Origin: Hydrocarboniclastica marina
Lineage (GTDB): Bacteria > Pseudomonadota > Gammaproteobacteria > Pseudomonadales > Oleiphilaceae
DNA length: 64,000 nucleotides
Assembly: GCF_004851605.1 (NCBI RefSeq)
Contig: NZ_CP031093.1
Location: 496,001-560,000 of the forward strand
Direction: 5' to 3'
A model generated the notes under the pieces. It worked only from the letters and a program-made list of their open reading frames with translations, was not told where the DNA came from and ran no database searches. Shown here in pieces: positions 54,052 to 63,644 of this stretch. Position 1 is the first letter of the stretch, and every line of letters begins with the position of its first letter. A program made the position numbers and the translations under genes.

Positions 54052-54128
54052 TGGTGGGCCCAGGAGGACTTGAACCTCCGACCAAGGGATTATGAGTCCC
54101 CTGCTCTGACCAACTGAGCTATAGGCCC
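54052..54128 (-). tRNA. tRNA-Ile with CAT anticodon (lysidine type)
   Basis: The 77-base gene folds fully: 7-base acceptor stem (GGGCCTA/TGGGCCC), D arm, anticodon stem GGGGA/TCCCT with loop CTCATAA, T stem GGAGG/CCTCC with TTCAAGT, and an encoded CCA. The anticodon is CAT. The bases around it (CTCATAATC...TTGGTC) resemble the E. coli minor isoleucine tRNA rather than elongator methionine tRNA, so tRNA-Ile2, modified by TilS to read AUA, is favoured; elongator Met is the alternative. It lies downstream of rpoD on the same strand. Confidence 0.9.
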
Positions 54129-54165
54129 GAAACTTTTTGCAGACGCGCCCGAAAGATCGTGGACG

Positions 54166-54211
54166 CTAAAAAGAAGCGGGCGCCATTATATCCAGATGGA
54201 ATGGCGCCCGC
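54166..54211 (-). terminator. Intrinsic terminator of rpoD
   Basis: GCGGGCGCCATT and AATGGCGCCCGC form a perfect 12-base-pair stem with a 12-base loop, followed on the minus strand by TTCTTTTT. It separates rpoD from the tRNA gene. Confidence 0.88.
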
Positions 54212-54236
54212 TACCTGTGTTGCCTGATTTCCCCGA

Positions 54237-56084
54237 CTACTCGTCGAGGAAGCTGCGCAGGTGGTCCGACCGGGAAGGATGGCGGAGCTTGCGCAGGGCT
54301 TTCGCTTCGATCTGCCGGATCCGCTCGCGGGTGACGTCGAACTGCTTGCCGACTTCTTCCAGCGTGTGATCCGTGTTCATCTCGATACCGAACCGCATCC
54401 TCAACACCTTGGCTTCGCGGGCCGTCAGACCGGACAGGACGGTCTTGGTCGCTTCGCGCAGGCCTTCGGCTGTTGCCGAGTCCACGGGTGACAGAGCCAG
54501 GATATCTTCAATGAAATCACCCAGGTGCGAATCTTCATCGTCACCGATGGGCGTTTCCATGGAAATAGGCTCTTTCGCGATCTTGAGGACTTTACGGATC
54601 TTGTCCTCCGGCATTTCCATGCGTTCGCCCAATTCTTCCGGCGTCGGCTCGCGGCCCATCTCCTGCAACATCTGCCTCGAAACGCGGTTGAGCTTGTTGA
54701 TGGTCTCGATCATGTGGACCGGAATACGGATGGTCCGGGCCTGGTCGGCGATAGAACGCGTGATCGCCTGCCTTATCCACCAGGTCGCGTAGGTCGAAAA
54801 CTTATAGCCACGACGGTACTCGAACTTGTCTACCGCTTTCATCAGGCCGATGTTGCCTTCCTGGATCAGGTCGAGGAACTGCAGGCCGCGGTTGGTGTAC
54901 TTCTTCGCGATGGAGATAACCAGACGCAGGTTAGCTTCAACCATTTCTTTTTTGGCCCGGCGGGCCTTGGCTTCGCCAATCGATACCCGGCGGTTGATTT
55001 CCTTGAGCTCGGGCACGGTCAGGCTGATGTGCTGCTCGATCTGCAGAATACGCTTTTGCAGGCGGATCAGCTCATCGCTGCGCTCGTTAATAGCCGGGGC
55101 GTAGTCCTTGCGGCTACGACCGACTTTCTTTGGCCAGTCGAGGTTGGTCTCATTGCCCGGGAACTGCTTGATGAAGTCCTTGCGCGGCATTTTGCAGTCG
55201 CGGGTACAGATCGCCATGATCGCGCGCTCATGCTCGCGGATCGACTCGTTGGTCGAGCGAATCAGGTTCACCAGCTGGTCGAAGTGACGATTGGCCAGCT
55301 TGAAAGGCGCGAAGACTTCGCCCAGGTCATACAGCGCTTTCTGTGCTTCTTTGCTGCTGTGACCGTGCTTGTCGATTTCGGCCATGGCCAAAGCGAGCTT
55401 TTCTCTCAGGAGTTCGAAACGTAGGCGCGTTTCTTCCGGATCCGGGCCACTCTCTTTCTCGGCATCATCGTCGGAATCACTGTCGTCGTCATCGCTGTCG
55501 CCGTCGCTGTCGGATGAATCGCTGGACGCAGGTTCTGGCTCATCCGGAGTATTCAACGGCTCTACGCCATCCGGATCGAGAAAACCGGACACGATGTCGC
55601 TCAGGCGGCCTTCATTCTCGACGATAGTGTCATAGGCATTAATGATGGCAGCGGCGGTGCCCGGAAAATGGACAATGGCTGCCATGACATCGCGTATGCC
55701 TTCTTCGATGCGCTTGGCGATGACGATTTCGCCTTCCCGGGTCAGCAGTTCGACTGTGCCCATCTCGCGCATGTACATCCGTACCGGGTCCGTAGTGCGA
55801 CCGGCATCACTCTCCACCGCGGCGAGCGCGGCTGCGGCTTCGGCAGCTGCAGCCTCATCGGCGGCGGTGTCGCCGTCGGTCATCAGCAGCGTTTCTGCGT
55901 CCGGAGCTTCTTCGCCGACCTGGATGCCCATGTCGTTGATCATGCGAATAATGTCTTCGACCTGATCGGGATCAGCGATGTCTTCAGGCAGGTGGTCATT
56001 GACCTCGGCATAAGTCAGGTAACCCTGTTCTTTGCCGCGGGCGATGAGCTCTTTCAAACGGGACTTTTGCGAATTGCCTGACAT
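54237..56084 (-). CDS. rpoD: RNA polymerase primary sigma factor (sigma-70)
   Basis: A 615-residue housekeeping sigma factor. Region 1.1 is at residues 1-60, region 1.2 begins [24 protein letters not shown] at about 96, and region 2.3-2.4 reads [20 protein letters not shown]. Region 4.2 ends with [23 protein letters not shown]. Between regions 1.2 and 2.1 lies a non-conserved domain with a run of Ser, Asp and Glu at 187-211, as in E. coli. The ATG at 56084 gives the usual start; the ribosome binding site is weak. It is downstream of dnaG in the conserved macromolecular-synthesis operon. Confidence 0.97.
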   Translation of the reverse strand: MSGNSQKSRLKELIARGKEQGYLTYAEVNDHLPEDIADPDQVEDIIRMINDMGIQVGEEAPDAETLLMTDGDTAADEAAAAEAAAALAAVESDAGRTTDPVRMYMREMGTVELLTREGEIVIAKRIEEGIRDVMAAIVHFPGTAAAIINAYDTIVENEGRLSDIVSGFLDPDGVEPLNTPDEPEPASSDSSDSDGDSDDDDSDSDDDAEKESGPDPEETRLRFELLREKLALAMAEIDKHGHSSKEAQKALYDLGEVFAPFKLANRHFDQLVNLIRSTNESIREHERAIMAICTRDCKMPRKDFIKQFPGNETNLDWPKKVGRSRKDYAPAINERSDELIRLQKRILQIEQHISLTVPELKEINRRVSIGEAKARRAKKEMVEANLRLVISIAKKYTNRGLQFLDLIQEGNIGLMKAVDKFEYRRGYKFSTYATWWIRQAITRSIADQARTIRIPVHMIETINKLNRVSRQMLQEMGREPTPEELGERMEMPEDKIRKVLKIAKEPISMETPIGDDEDSHLGDFIEDILALSPVDSATAEGLREATKTVLSGLTAREAKVLRMRFGIEMNTDHTLEEVGKQFDVTRERIRQIEAKALRKLRHPSRSDHLRSFLDE

Positions 56085-56132
56085 AAACACTCTTACGGAA
56101 TGAAGAAAAAGAGACGGAAAGGGTAATCGACT

Positions 56133-56138
56133 ATTATA
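56133..56138 (-). promoter_or_regulatory. Possible rpoD promoter -10 box
   Basis: A perfect TATAAT reads on the minus strand from 56138 to 56133, 49 bases before the rpoD start and inside the 215-base dnaG-rpoD gap. No good -35 box lies 16-18 bases upstream, so the call is tentative. Confidence 0.35.
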
Positions 56139-56299
56139 GCCTGCAGGTGCAATAGCCGCCACCGGATGAGTAGATGGTGATCAATTTCGGGAATTCAATG
56201 CCTCGGTTTTACCGCGATCGACTACTCTCTGCACGCTTAGACCCCGCGCGCCGATATAGTTCCAATCACAGTTTCTGGATGGTCTGGCGTGAGGACGGT

Positions 56300-57961
56300 C
56301 TAGTGAAGCCTTCCCGGCCGGGCTATAAGTCTTTTTGCCTGGGTTTCCTTGATCGTTTCGAGGCTGTCGAGTGCCTCTCTGCAGACCGACTCCTCGTCGA
56401 GGAAATGCTCAATCCCGTCAAACATATTGTAGAAGCGCTGACGGGCTGCGGTGTCGGTCGCCAGGCGGGCCATGACTTCATCCTGCGTCATGATCTCACG
56501 CTCCAACAGCCATTCTGCAAACGCGGCGCTCACGCCGAGGTCGTTCTCCTTGGCAAGGTGCGGGTGCGCCTGGGCTGCCAGAGCTGGATTATAGAACAAT
56601 GCCAGGCAAAGCGTTTTTTCTTTGCGCGGGCCGGCCTTGAGTGGGGGGCCCTGGATGATGGGCGGGCCCTTTTTGCCAAACTCTCGTGAAAAACCCCTGG
56701 AGCGAAAGGCCGGACGGCTGCACAGACGGATCATCTCCTGCCACATGCCCTGGCTCAGGGTGGAGCGAGGCATGCGACGGATCAGCGGCTCCACGCGGGC
56801 GCGGAGCTCGCCCTGATGTTCCGGCAGGGTCAGATCAAGCCCCTCGCTCTGCCGCTCGAACAGATAACGGGACAGCGGGGCGGCCTCATCTATCCTTTTG
56901 CGGAAAGCCTCTGCACCTTCCTTTCGCACCAGGGAGTCGGGGTCCTCGCCGGGCGGAAGGATGAGAAACTGAAGGTGCATGCCATCCGCCAGCATCTCCA
57001 GGGCGTTATCGAGCGCTTTGTCAGCGGCCCTGTGTCCCGCGGTATCGCCGTCAAAGCAGAACACGAGATGTCGCGCCTGCTTGAGCAGCGCGCCCAGGCT
57101 TTCGCTGTTGGTCGCTGTGCCGAGCGTTGCAACCGCATAGTCGATGCCGTGTTGCGCCAGCGCAATCACATCCATGTAGCCTTCGACCACCAACAGTTTG
57201 TCGATCTGCCGCCGGGCCTGCATGGCCTCATAAAGGCCGTAGATTTCACGGCTTTTGTGGAAGGCGTCGGACTCGGGCGAATTGATATACTTGGCTTTGT
57301 CGTCGCCCAGTGTGCGCCCGCCGAAGCCGATGGTCCGGCCTCGACTGTTGCGTATGGGGAACATGATGCGATTACGGAACAGGTCCCGTACCGAGCCGTA
57401 GCGATCGGATAGTGTATGGGTCTCCAGTAGCGTCTTGCGTGTCTCCGCGTCGACATTTCTGGCCAGCGCATCACCCTCGGGCGGAGCAAAACCGACACGG
57501 TAACGCTCGACAATGTCCTGGTTGAGCCCGCGGTTGCGTATGTACTCGCGGGCCAACGCGCTGCCCGGGTGCTGCTGCAGCGCGTTACAGTAGAAATCGG
57601 TCGCGGTTTCCAAGGCCTGGGTGAGGGTGCGGACCTGTCTGATCTCTTCCCGGGCGGCCTGGTCGTAAGGCACTTCGAGGCCGGCGCGCTTTGCAAGCTC
57701 CTCTACCGCCTCGGTGAAGCCCAGATGATCGCTCTCGCGCAGAAAGCTGATGGCGTCGCCGTGGGCGCCACAACCGAAGCAGTGGTAAAAGCCTTTGTCT
57801 GGCCTGACATTGAACGACGGCGTGCGCTCTTCGTGGAACGGGCAGCAGGCCTTGTAGTTGCGGCCTGCTTTCTTGAGGGTTACCCGGCTGCCCACAAGCT
57901 CGACCAGGTCGATCCTTTCCAGGAGATCGTCGATGAACCGTTGGGGGATCATGCCGCTCAT
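56300..57961 (-). CDS. dnaG: DNA primase
   Basis: A 553-residue primase. The zinc ribbon has CCPFHEERTPSF and YHCFGCGAHGD. The RNA-polymerase domain includes FRNRIMFPIRNSRGRTIGFGGR, the TOPRIM Glu in VVEGYMDVIALAQHG and the metal-binding FDGDTAGHRAA. The C-terminal DnaB-interacting domain is present but the linker is short; the E. coli protein has 581 residues. AAGG lies 6 bases before the ATG at 57961, which is preferred over an internal ATG three codons later. It lies between yqeY and rpoD. Confidence 0.96.
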   Translation of the reverse strand: MSGMIPQRFIDDLLERIDLVELVGSRVTLKKAGRNYKACCPFHEERTPSFNVRPDKGFYHCFGCGAHGDAISFLRESDHLGFTEAVEELAKRAGLEVPYDQAAREEIRQVRTLTQALETATDFYCNALQQHPGSALAREYIRNRGLNQDIVERYRVGFAPPEGDALARNVDAETRKTLLETHTLSDRYGSVRDLFRNRIMFPIRNSRGRTIGFGGRTLGDDKAKYINSPESDAFHKSREIYGLYEAMQARRQIDKLLVVEGYMDVIALAQHGIDYAVATLGTATNSESLGALLKQARHLVFCFDGDTAGHRAADKALDNALEMLADGMHLQFLILPPGEDPDSLVRKEGAEAFRKRIDEAAPLSRYLFERQSEGLDLTLPEHQGELRARVEPLIRRMPRSTLSQGMWQEMIRLCSRPAFRSRGFSREFGKKGPPIIQGPPLKAGPRKEKTLCLALFYNPALAAQAHPHLAKENDLGVSAAFAEWLLEREIMTQDEVMARLATDTAARQRFYNMFDGIEHFLDEESVCREALDSLETIKETQAKRLIARPGRLH

Positions 57962-57988
57962 AGCAAACCTTGACCGGGTAGAGGCTGC

Positions 57989-58444
57989 TTAGCCGTTCAG
58001 AGTGTCGCGCACTTTTTTGCTGACCTGGCCCATGTCGGCCCGACCCTGGACCTGGGGCTTAAGCACACCCATGACCTTGCCCATGTCGTTGGCGCCGGCA
58101 GCGCCTGTCTGCTCGATAGCGCTGGCTATCATCGCGTCCAATTCCTGGTCGGTCAGGGCGGCGGGGAGGAAATCCTGAATAATGACGAGTTCGGCTTCCT
58201 CCTGGCTCGCCAGGTCTTCCCGGCCGGCATCCCGATACTGGGTGGCGGCGTCCCGACGCTGTTTTGCCATCTTGTCAAGAATGGCCAGCACACGCTCGTC
58301 GCTGACCTCGATTCTCTCATCAACCTCAACTTGCTTGACGGCTGCCAGGATCATGCGAACGGTACCGAGGCGCTCCTTGTTCTTGTTGCGCATTGCGGTT
58401 TTCATATCTTCGGTGAGACGATTCTTAAGGGCTTGGTCAGTCAT
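57989..58444 (-). CDS. GatB/YqeY domain protein
   Basis: A 151-residue YqeY family protein. LKNRLTEDMKTAMRNKNKERLGTVRMILAAVKQVEVDERIEVSDE and the C-terminal MGKVMGVLKPQVQGRADMGQVSKKVRDTLNG are typical. The fold matches the tail of the amidotransferase subunit GatB, which binds tRNA, but the free protein's function is unproven. AGGA lies upstream of the ATG at 58444. It is always found between rpsU and dnaG in this group. Confidence 0.93.
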   Translation of the reverse strand: MTDQALKNRLTEDMKTAMRNKNKERLGTVRMILAAVKQVEVDERIEVSDERVLAILDKMAKQRRDAATQYRDAGREDLASQEEAELVIIQDFLPAALTDQELDAMIASAIEQTGAAGANDMGKVMGVLKPQVQGRADMGQVSKKVRDTLNG

Positions 58445-58601
58445 GGCGATTCCTGCAAGACAGTTTTTACAAGAGTTGCTGTTATAACAACCCGGGTTTG
58501 CACGGGAAGACGGGCGGACCATTCGGTATTATAAGCCAGCGGCCGCAAGCCGCTCACGTGGATGAGCCTGATTGGAGCACTTAAACCGGGGTGTCAGAAA
58601 C

Positions 58602-58624
58602 AAAAAAACCCGCCAGAAGCGGGC
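58602..58624 (-). terminator. Terminator or attenuator after rpsU
   Basis: On the minus strand CCCGC and GCGGG form a 5-base-pair stem with a 5-base loop followed by seven T residues. It follows rpsU by 20 bases; partial read-through would supply the downstream yqeY-dnaG-rpoD genes. Confidence 0.75.
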
Positions 58625-58643
58625 TTTTGCGGAACAGCCTGGA

Positions 58644-58859
58644 TCAATACAGGCGTTCGAAGCGCTTTTGCTCTCTCTGAAGCTTCTTGAGATGGCGCTT
58701 GACGGCGGCGGCAGCTTTACGCTTGCGCACTGAAGTCGGCTTCTCGTAGTGCTCACGACGGCGTACCTCAGAAAGGACGCCTGCCTTCTCGCAGGAGCGC
58801 TTGAAGCGACGCAACGCGACGTCAAATGGCTCGTTCTCTTTAACTTTTACAGAGGGCAT
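58644..58859 (-). CDS. rpsU: 30S ribosomal protein S21
   Basis: A 71-residue basic protein starting [27 protein letters not shown], the canonical S21 sequence, and ending in a Lys/Arg-rich helix. It helps 16S rRNA pair with Shine-Dalgarno sequences. AGGTGA precedes the ATG at 58859. It is the first gene of the rpsU-yqeY-dnaG-rpoD unit, which links translation, replication and transcription. Confidence 0.97.
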   Translation of the reverse strand: MPSVKVKENEPFDVALRRFKRSCEKAGVLSEVRRREHYEKPTSVRKRKAAAAVKRHLKKLQREQKRFERLY

Positions 58860-58953
58860 TCGAAAATCACCTACCTTAAATGGGTTATGCGAATTTAAAA
58901 TTCGTGGGCCGATCAATGGGTGACCAAACTACATACGATCGACAAGGCCGCGA

Positions 58954-58982
58954 ATTGTAGGACGTGCCGGTGAATTTGTAAA
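58954..58982 (-). promoter_or_regulatory. Sigma-70 promoter of the rpsU operon
   Basis: On the minus strand TTTACA (58982-58977, five of six) and TACAAT (58959-58954, five of six) are 17 bases apart. The start would lie near 58947, giving a leader of about 88 bases. The rest of the 301-base rpsU-tsaD gap shows no gene. Confidence 0.65.
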
Positions 58983-59063
58983 GCCTAACACTGGGGGCGG
59001 CTGTCGGGGCAGTAACTGTCACCGGCGGGGTGGTTCAGCTCAACGCCAGCAAGCCCGAGGATC

Positions 59064-59072
59064 TGGTAGAAT
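59064..59072 (+). promoter_or_regulatory. Possible extended -10 promoter of tsaD
   Basis: TGG directly followed by TAGAAT (59067-59072) fits an extended -10 element (TGn plus five of six). There is no good -35. It lies about 90 bases before the tsaD start. Confidence 0.35.
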
Positions 59073-59160
59073 AGCGACCCGGTAAAGCCTCTGGTTTATC
59101 ACGGTCTACCGCAAACCTGGCCAAGCCTCTTTCAAAGCCTCTCTACCAGGATTATCCATT

Positions 59161-60219
59161 GTGCGCGTTCTAGGTATAGAAACTTCCTGCGACGAAACCG
59201 GCGTAGCCGTATACGACAGCGAACGCGGACTACTCTCCCACGTGCTCTATAGTCAGGTCGCCATGCACGCGGATTACGGCGGTGTTGTGCCGGAGCTGGC
59301 ATCACGCGACCACGTTCGAAAGCTTCTGCCCTTGTGTCGTCAGGTGCTTGATGATGCCGGCCTGCAACTGACCGAGATTGAGGGCATCGCCTACACCGCA
59401 GGTCCCGGTCTGGTGGGGGCGCTGATGGTGGGTGGTTCGTTCGCCCATGCTCTGGGCCTGGCGCTTGGGTGCCCGGTACTTGGCGTGCACCATATGGAAG
59501 GGCATCTCCTGGCGCCGATGCTTGAGCCAGATCCACCAGCTTTCCCGTTTGTAGCGCTCCTGGTTTCCGGCGGGCACACCCAGCTGGTTGATGTGCAGGG
59601 CGTCGGTGAATATCGGCTCTTAGGTGAATCAGTAGACGATGCAGCCGGCGAAGCCTTTGACAAAGCGGCGAAAATGCTTGGTCTGGACTATCCGGGCGGC
59701 CCCCAGGTCGCCCGGCTCGCCGAGCAGGGTGACCCCGCACGCTACCGTTTCCCGCGACCGATGACCGACCGTCCGGGCCTCGACTTCAGTTTCAGCGGTT
59801 TGAAGACATTCACCATGAATACGTTGGCGGCCGCGACCCGGGGGGGTGATGATAGCGAGCAAACGCGTGCGGATATCGCCCGCGCGTTCGAAACGGCGGT
59901 GGTGGAGACCCTCGCTATAAAATGCCGTCGGGCCCTGCGCGAGACGGGTCGCCGAGCACTGGTAATCGCCGGAGGTGTCAGTGCAAACAAGCGACTGCGT
60001 GAGCAGCTCGATACCATGGCCTGCAAGGAGCATGCTCGCCTGTTCTATGCCCGGCCTGAGTTCTGTACCGATAATGGTGCCATGATCGCTTACGCTGGCT
60101 GGCAGCGTCTGCGTGCGGGGCAACGGGACGGTGACCGTATACTCGCCGTACCAAGGTGGCCTCTGGACCAGCTACCGTCACTGATGACCGAGTGCAGTGC
60201 GGGGCTGAAGCGAGACTGA
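59161..60219 (+). CDS. tsaD: tRNA threonylcarbamoyladenosine transferase TsaD
   Basis: A 352-residue enzyme of the Kae1/Qri7 family that transfers threonylcarbamoyl to A37 of ANN-decoding tRNAs, with TsaB and Tsa[16 protein letters not shown] starts the ASKHA fold, the metal-binding His pair is in [12 protein letters not shown], and [11 protein letters not shown] and FSFSGLKT are conserved. Translation begins with GTG at 59161, supported by AGGA 9 bases upstream and by the family N-terminus. It is divergent from rpsU, the usual arrangement. Confidence 0.96.
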   Translation: MRVLGIETSCDETGVAVYDSERGLLSHVLYSQVAMHADYGGVVPELASRDHVRKLLPLCRQVLDDAGLQLTEIEGIAYTAGPGLVGALMVGGSFAHALGLALGCPVLGVHHMEGHLLAPMLEPDPPAFPFVALLVSGGHTQLVDVQGVGEYRLLGESVDDAAGEAFDKAAKMLGLDYPGGPQVARLAEQGDPARYRFPRPMTDRPGLDFSFSGLKTFTMNTLAAATRGGDDSEQTRADIARAFETAVVETLAIKCRRALRETGRRALVIAGGVSANKRLREQLDTMACKEHARLFYARPEFCTDNGAMIAYAGWQRLRAGQRDGDRILAVPRWPLDQLPSLMTECSAGLKRD

Positions 60220-60261
60220 GCGCAGGATCAGTCTGAGTGATTGGTCAGCCGCAACGGGAAG

Positions 60262-60858
60262 CTAAAGCCGGTTCTCGTCGCCCTGACGGAGCCGTGCCAG
60301 ATTGTCCCGGTGGCGGTACAGCATTAGCAGGCTCAACGGCACAAACAGGCCGAGTGTCTCGGGATTGAGCCAAAGGGCAATCAGCGGCGCGAGAATGGCG
60401 GTAGTTATAGAGCCGATGGAAGATGTGCGTGTTCGCCAGACGATAATGCACCAGAGCAGTCCCAGCGTGAAAATAGTCGCGGGAGCTAGTGCAATGCCAA
60501 CACCCAGGGTTGTTGCTACGCCTTTACCGCCACCGCGACGGTGCCAGGGTGGGCGCATGTGGCCTATGACTGCGCTGAGTCCCATCAGTACCTGCACCGC
60601 AAAACTGACGTCTACCGCCTGCGCGACCCAGATGGGTATTGTCGCCTTGGCGGCATCGCCGAACAGGGTCTGGGTTGCAGGCCAGGCGCCGCCCAGGCGG
60701 TAGACATTGGTCGCCCCGGGGTTGCCGGAGCCGTGATGCCACGGAGATGGCAGGACATGCGCCCGGCAGACGATCGGCGCGATCAGGACTGAACCTGCGA
60801 GATAAGCGAAGAGACACCACGGCAAGGCATCAGCCAGCAGTGAGCCGAACGAATTCAT
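60262..60858 (-). CDS. plsY: Glycerol-3-phosphate acyltransferase PlsY
   Basis: A 198-residue inner-membrane protein with about five helices. The signature GSGNPGATNVYRLGG and the loop GGGKGVATTLGV are those of PlsY, which moves an acyl group from acyl-phosphate to glycerol-3-phosphate. The ATG at 60858 is chosen; a TTG at 60879 would add seven residues. It is convergent with tsaD and divergent from folB, the common gammaproteobacterial order. Confidence 0.94.
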   Translation of the reverse strand: MNSFGSLLADALPWCLFAYLAGSVLIAPIVCRAHVLPSPWHHGSGNPGATNVYRLGGAWPATQTLFGDAAKATIPIWVAQAVDVSFAVQVLMGLSAVIGHMRPPWHRRGGGKGVATTLGVGIALAPATIFTLGLLWCIIVWRTRTSSIGSITTAILAPLIALWLNPETLGLFVPLSLLMLYRHRDNLARLRQGDENRL

Positions 60859-60937
60859 TCCGTCTGTTCCCGAGGTCAACCAATGTTACGAAGGGTAGAC
60901 TCGAGGTTACGCCGGAGCTTAAAAGGAAGCAATCAGG

Positions 60938-61312
60938 ATGGACAGGGTATTCATCGAAGGTCTAAGAGTAGACGCCCTGATCGGTGTCTATGGTTGGGAA
61001 CGCGAGGTTCGCCAGACACTGATGCTGGATCTGGTGATGGCATGGGACAATCGGGTGCCGGGCATGAGCGATGATGTTACACAGGCTCTGGACTACGGTC
61101 GCGTCGCGGAAGCTGTCGCCGGCTGGGTTGGCGAGAGCAGGTTTCAGTTATTGGAGGCCTTGGCCGAATCTCTCGCGCAAAAGCTGATGGACGAGTTTGA
61201 AGTGCCCGGATTGCAACTGACCATTCGTAAGCCCGGTGCCGTGGCCAGCGCCGTATCGGTTGGTGTGAGCATTAACCGCGGGCTGCGCCTGGGCGCGGAA
61301 AACAGCGCTTGA
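60938..61312 (+). CDS. folB: Dihydroneopterin aldolase
   Basis: A 124-residue pterin enzyme of folate synthesis. The start MDRVFIEGLRVDALIGVYGWERE and the middle ALDYGRVAEAV are the FolB pattern, with the Glu and Tyr of the active site, and LLEALAESLAQKLM holds the second Glu. It makes 6-hydroxymethyl-dihydropterin, which FolK uses next. Its stop overlaps the folK start. Confidence 0.95.
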   Translation: MDRVFIEGLRVDALIGVYGWEREVRQTLMLDLVMAWDNRVPGMSDDVTQALDYGRVAEAVAGWVGESRFQLLEALAESLAQKLMDEFEVPGLQLTIRKPGAVASAVSVGVSINRGLRLGAENSA

Positions 61313-61809
61313 GTTACGTTTATCTTGGAGTGGGCAGTAACCAGGATCCCGTGCGGCACGTCCGGCTGGCGTTGGACGCCCTGGGCGCCAGTTTCGGCGG
61401 GCTCACGCTCTCGCCAGTCTACGAAAGCGAGCCAGTCGGCTTTACCGGTCGCAATTTCCTCAACCTGGTTGTGGGCCTCGAAACCGACCTGTCAATAGGT
61501 GGGCTCAGGCACCGGCTGAAAGAGCTGGAGGAGCAATTCGGCCGGAAGCGCGACGGTACCGTTTATGGACAGGGTGCCCTGGACATCGATCTGCTGCTTT
61601 ATGACGATCTGGTCGGATCTTTCGACGGTGTCGAGTTGCCGCGCCCCGAGATTGTTCTGAATGCCTTTGTGTTACGGCCTCTGGCGGAGATTGCGCCAGG
61701 CTGTCGGCACCCCGTCCTTGATCTGACCTTTAGCGAACTCTGGGCGAATTACGACTGTCACCAGAGACTCTGGAGAGTGCCTTTTTCCTGGCGTGGGACC
61801 GAGCTGTAG
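61309..61809 (+). CDS. folK: Hydroxymethyldihydropterin pyrophosphokinase
   Basis: A 166-residue enzyme that pyrophosphorylates 6-hydroxymethyl-dihydropterin. YLGVGSNQDP near the N-terminus and the metal/ATP motif GALDIDLLLYDD are conserved, followed by LPRPEIVLNAFVLRPLAEIAP. Translation starts with TTG at 61309, overlapping the folB stop by four bases (TTGA). No other start keeps the essential GVGSN motif. The two consecutive enzymes of the pathway are thus coupled. Confidence 0.95.
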   Translation: MSYVYLGVGSNQDPVRHVRLALDALGASFGGLTLSPVYESEPVGFTGRNFLNLVVGLETDLSIGGLRHRLKELEEQFGRKRDGTVYGQGALDIDLLLYDDLVGSFDGVELPRPEIVLNAFVLRPLAEIAPGCRHPVLDLTFSELWANYDCHQRLWRVPFSWRGTEL

Positions 61810-61846
61810 CAGCTGCGCCACGGCCCGACGGCCTGTCTATGGACAT

Positions 61847-63526
61847 CTAGCAGTCCGGGTCGTGGCGCGAGACAAAGCGCCGAATCAGCCCTTCGGTCGA
61901 ACTGTCGAGCGAGCCCGGTTCCGCAGCTTTCCCTTCAAGAATATCCAATATTCCCTGGCCAAGCTGTTTACCCAGTTCTACCCCCCACTGGTCAAACGAA
62001 TTGATACCCCAAATGCAGCCCTGCACCATCACCTTGTGTTCATAGAGCGCCACCAGCGCCCCGACCGTGCGCGGCGTCGAACGCTCGAACAGTATCGTAT
62101 TGGACGGCTTGTTGCCGGCGATGACTTTGTGCGGCGCCAGCGCCTGTGCCCGTTCATCACCCATCCCGGCAGCCTTGAGTTCTGCCAGTGCTTCGGCCTC
62201 GGTCTTGCCGCGCATCAGCGCCTGCGACTGGCTCAGACAGTTGGCGAACAGGATGGTGTGATGCTGGCCGACCGGGTTATGGGTGCGCAGCGGCACTATA
62301 AAATCCGCGGGCGAAAGGCGGTTGCCCTGGTGCAAAAGCTGGTGGTAGGCATGCTGGCCGTTGGCGCCGGCGCCGCCCCAGATGATTGGGCCGGTGCGGT
62401 AGTCGGTGATTTCCTGACCCTCCAGCGTGACCGACTTGCCGTTACTCTCCATGTCGAGTTGCTGAAGGTGGGCGGGCAGGCCACGGAGGTAATGGTCGTA
62501 GGGAAGAATGGCGTGGGCATCGGCGCCATGAAAGTTGCTGTACCAGATGCCGAGCAGCCCCAGTATCACGGGCAGGTTTTCTTCCAGCGGCGCGTGCCGG
62601 AAATGGCGGTCCATGGAATACGCACCTGAGAGCAGGGCGCGGAAGTTTTCCATGCCGATGGTCAGCGCTGTTGGCAGGCCAATAGCGGACCAGAGTGAGT
62701 AACGGCCCCCGACCCAGTCCCACATGGGGAAGATGTTCTCCCGCAGGATGCCGAATTTCTCGGCCTCGTCCATATTGGCAGTGACGGCCACAAAGTGCTT
62801 GGCGATAGTTTCTTCGGAACCTCCGTTCTGGAGGAACCACTCGCGGGCTATCTTTGTATTTTCCAGTGTTTCCTGGGTCTTGAAAGACTTGGACTGAATC
62901 AGGAAGAGCGTGGTTTCAGGGTCAATGTAACGGAGGACTTCGGTGATATTCGAGCCGTCGATGTTGGCGACGTAATGGCAGTTCAGGCGGCCGTGCCAAT
63001 AGGGTTTGAGTGCAGCGGAAACCAGCTTGGGGCCGAGGAATGAGCCGCCGATACCGATGCTGACCACGTCCTTGAAGGGCTGATTGCTGAAACCCCGCCA
63101 TTGAGTGCTGCGGACGCGCCAGACAAACTCTTCCATGCGGTCGAGGGTCGATCTCACCTCCGGCATGATGTCGCTGCCATCCACTTCGATCGCTTCGTCG
63201 CCCAGGCTTCGTAACGCGACATGCAGCGCGGGGCGCTGCTCGGTGACGTTAACCATCTCGCCGCGGAACATGGCCTCGATTTTGTCCGATAAGCCAGAGC
63301 TGCGAGCCAGCGCAAACAGCTTGTCCAGCGTCTCGTCGGTTATCCGGTTCTTGGAGTAGTCCAGGTGCAGGCTGGCGGCTTCGGCCGTATAGCGGGGGTA
63401 GCGGCCAGGGTCCCGGTCGAACAGCTCGCGCATATGAACATTACGCATGGCCTGCGCATGTTCAGTTAGCGCCGCCCACTCCGGGCGGGTAGTCAGTTCG
63501 GTGGGGGTAGAGGCGGAATCGTTCAT
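61847..63526 (-). CDS. pgi: Glucose-6-phosphate isomerase
   Basis: A 559-residue isomerase of the usual bacterial length. [19 protein letters not shown] binds the sugar phosphate, signature 1 is [15 protein letters not shown], and signature 2 is [20 protein letters not shown] with its catalytic Lys. It interconverts glucose-6-phosphate and fructose-6-phosphate. It lies downstream of panC on the same strand, as in Pseudomonas, with an 118-base gap carrying an inverted repeat. Confidence 0.97.
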   Translation of the reverse strand: MNDSASTPTELTTRPEWAALTEHAQAMRNVHMRELFDRDPGRYPRYTAEAASLHLDYSKNRITDETLDKLFALARSSGLSDKIEAMFRGEMVNVTEQRPALHVALRSLGDEAIEVDGSDIMPEVRSTLDRMEEFVWRVRSTQWRGFSNQPFKDVVSIGIGGSFLGPKLVSAALKPYWHGRLNCHYVANIDGSNITEVLRYIDPETTLFLIQSKSFKTQETLENTKIAREWFLQNGGSEETIAKHFVAVTANMDEAEKFGILRENIFPMWDWVGGRYSLWSAIGLPTALTIGMENFRALLSGAYSMDRHFRHAPLEENLPVILGLLGIWYSNFHGADAHAILPYDHYLRGLPAHLQQLDMESNGKSVTLEGQEITDYRTGPIIWGGAGANGQHAYHQLLHQGNRLSPADFIVPLRTHNPVGQHHTILFANCLSQSQALMRGKTEAEALAELKAAGMGDERAQALAPHKVIAGNKPSNTILFERSTPRTVGALVALYEHKVMVQGCIWGINSFDQWGVELGKQLGQGILDILEGKAAEPGSLDSSTEGLIRRFVSRHDPDC

Positions 63527-63556
63527 ACAGCGACGTCCTTGGCTAGTTAACTGTCC

Positions 63557-63643
63557 CTAGTGTCCTGTCCGGGTAATTTGTGACCTGCGCGTACAGCTGG
63601 AGCCTTTGGACAGGGCGGGCTCGCAGGCAGGACTGGACACTAG
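63557..63643. repeat. Inverted repeat bounded by CTAG between panC and pgi
   Basis: CTAGTGTCCTGTCC (63557-63570) and GGACTGGACACTAG (63630-63643) are inverted copies with one mismatch, enclosing 59 bases. CTAG at each end is the preferred target of IS630/Tc1-type elements, so an 87-base MITE is possible; a plain inverted repeat is equally consistent. Confidence 0.4.
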
Positions 63644-63644
63644 A

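Noticed and set aside
53587-54128. tRNA next to a gene-poor stretch, a possible integration site.
   Set aside because: No repeat of the tRNA 3' end, no integrase and no phage-like gene were found in the window.
55452-55526. Long run of Asp and Ser codons in rpoD, which looked like a low-complexity insertion.
   Set aside because: The non-conserved region of E. coli sigma-70 has a similar acidic run at the same place, so it is normal.
61841-61862. CTAGCAGTCCGGG near the pgi stop, similar to the CTAG repeat arm.
   Set aside because: It lies in the last codons of pgi and matches the arm over too few positions.
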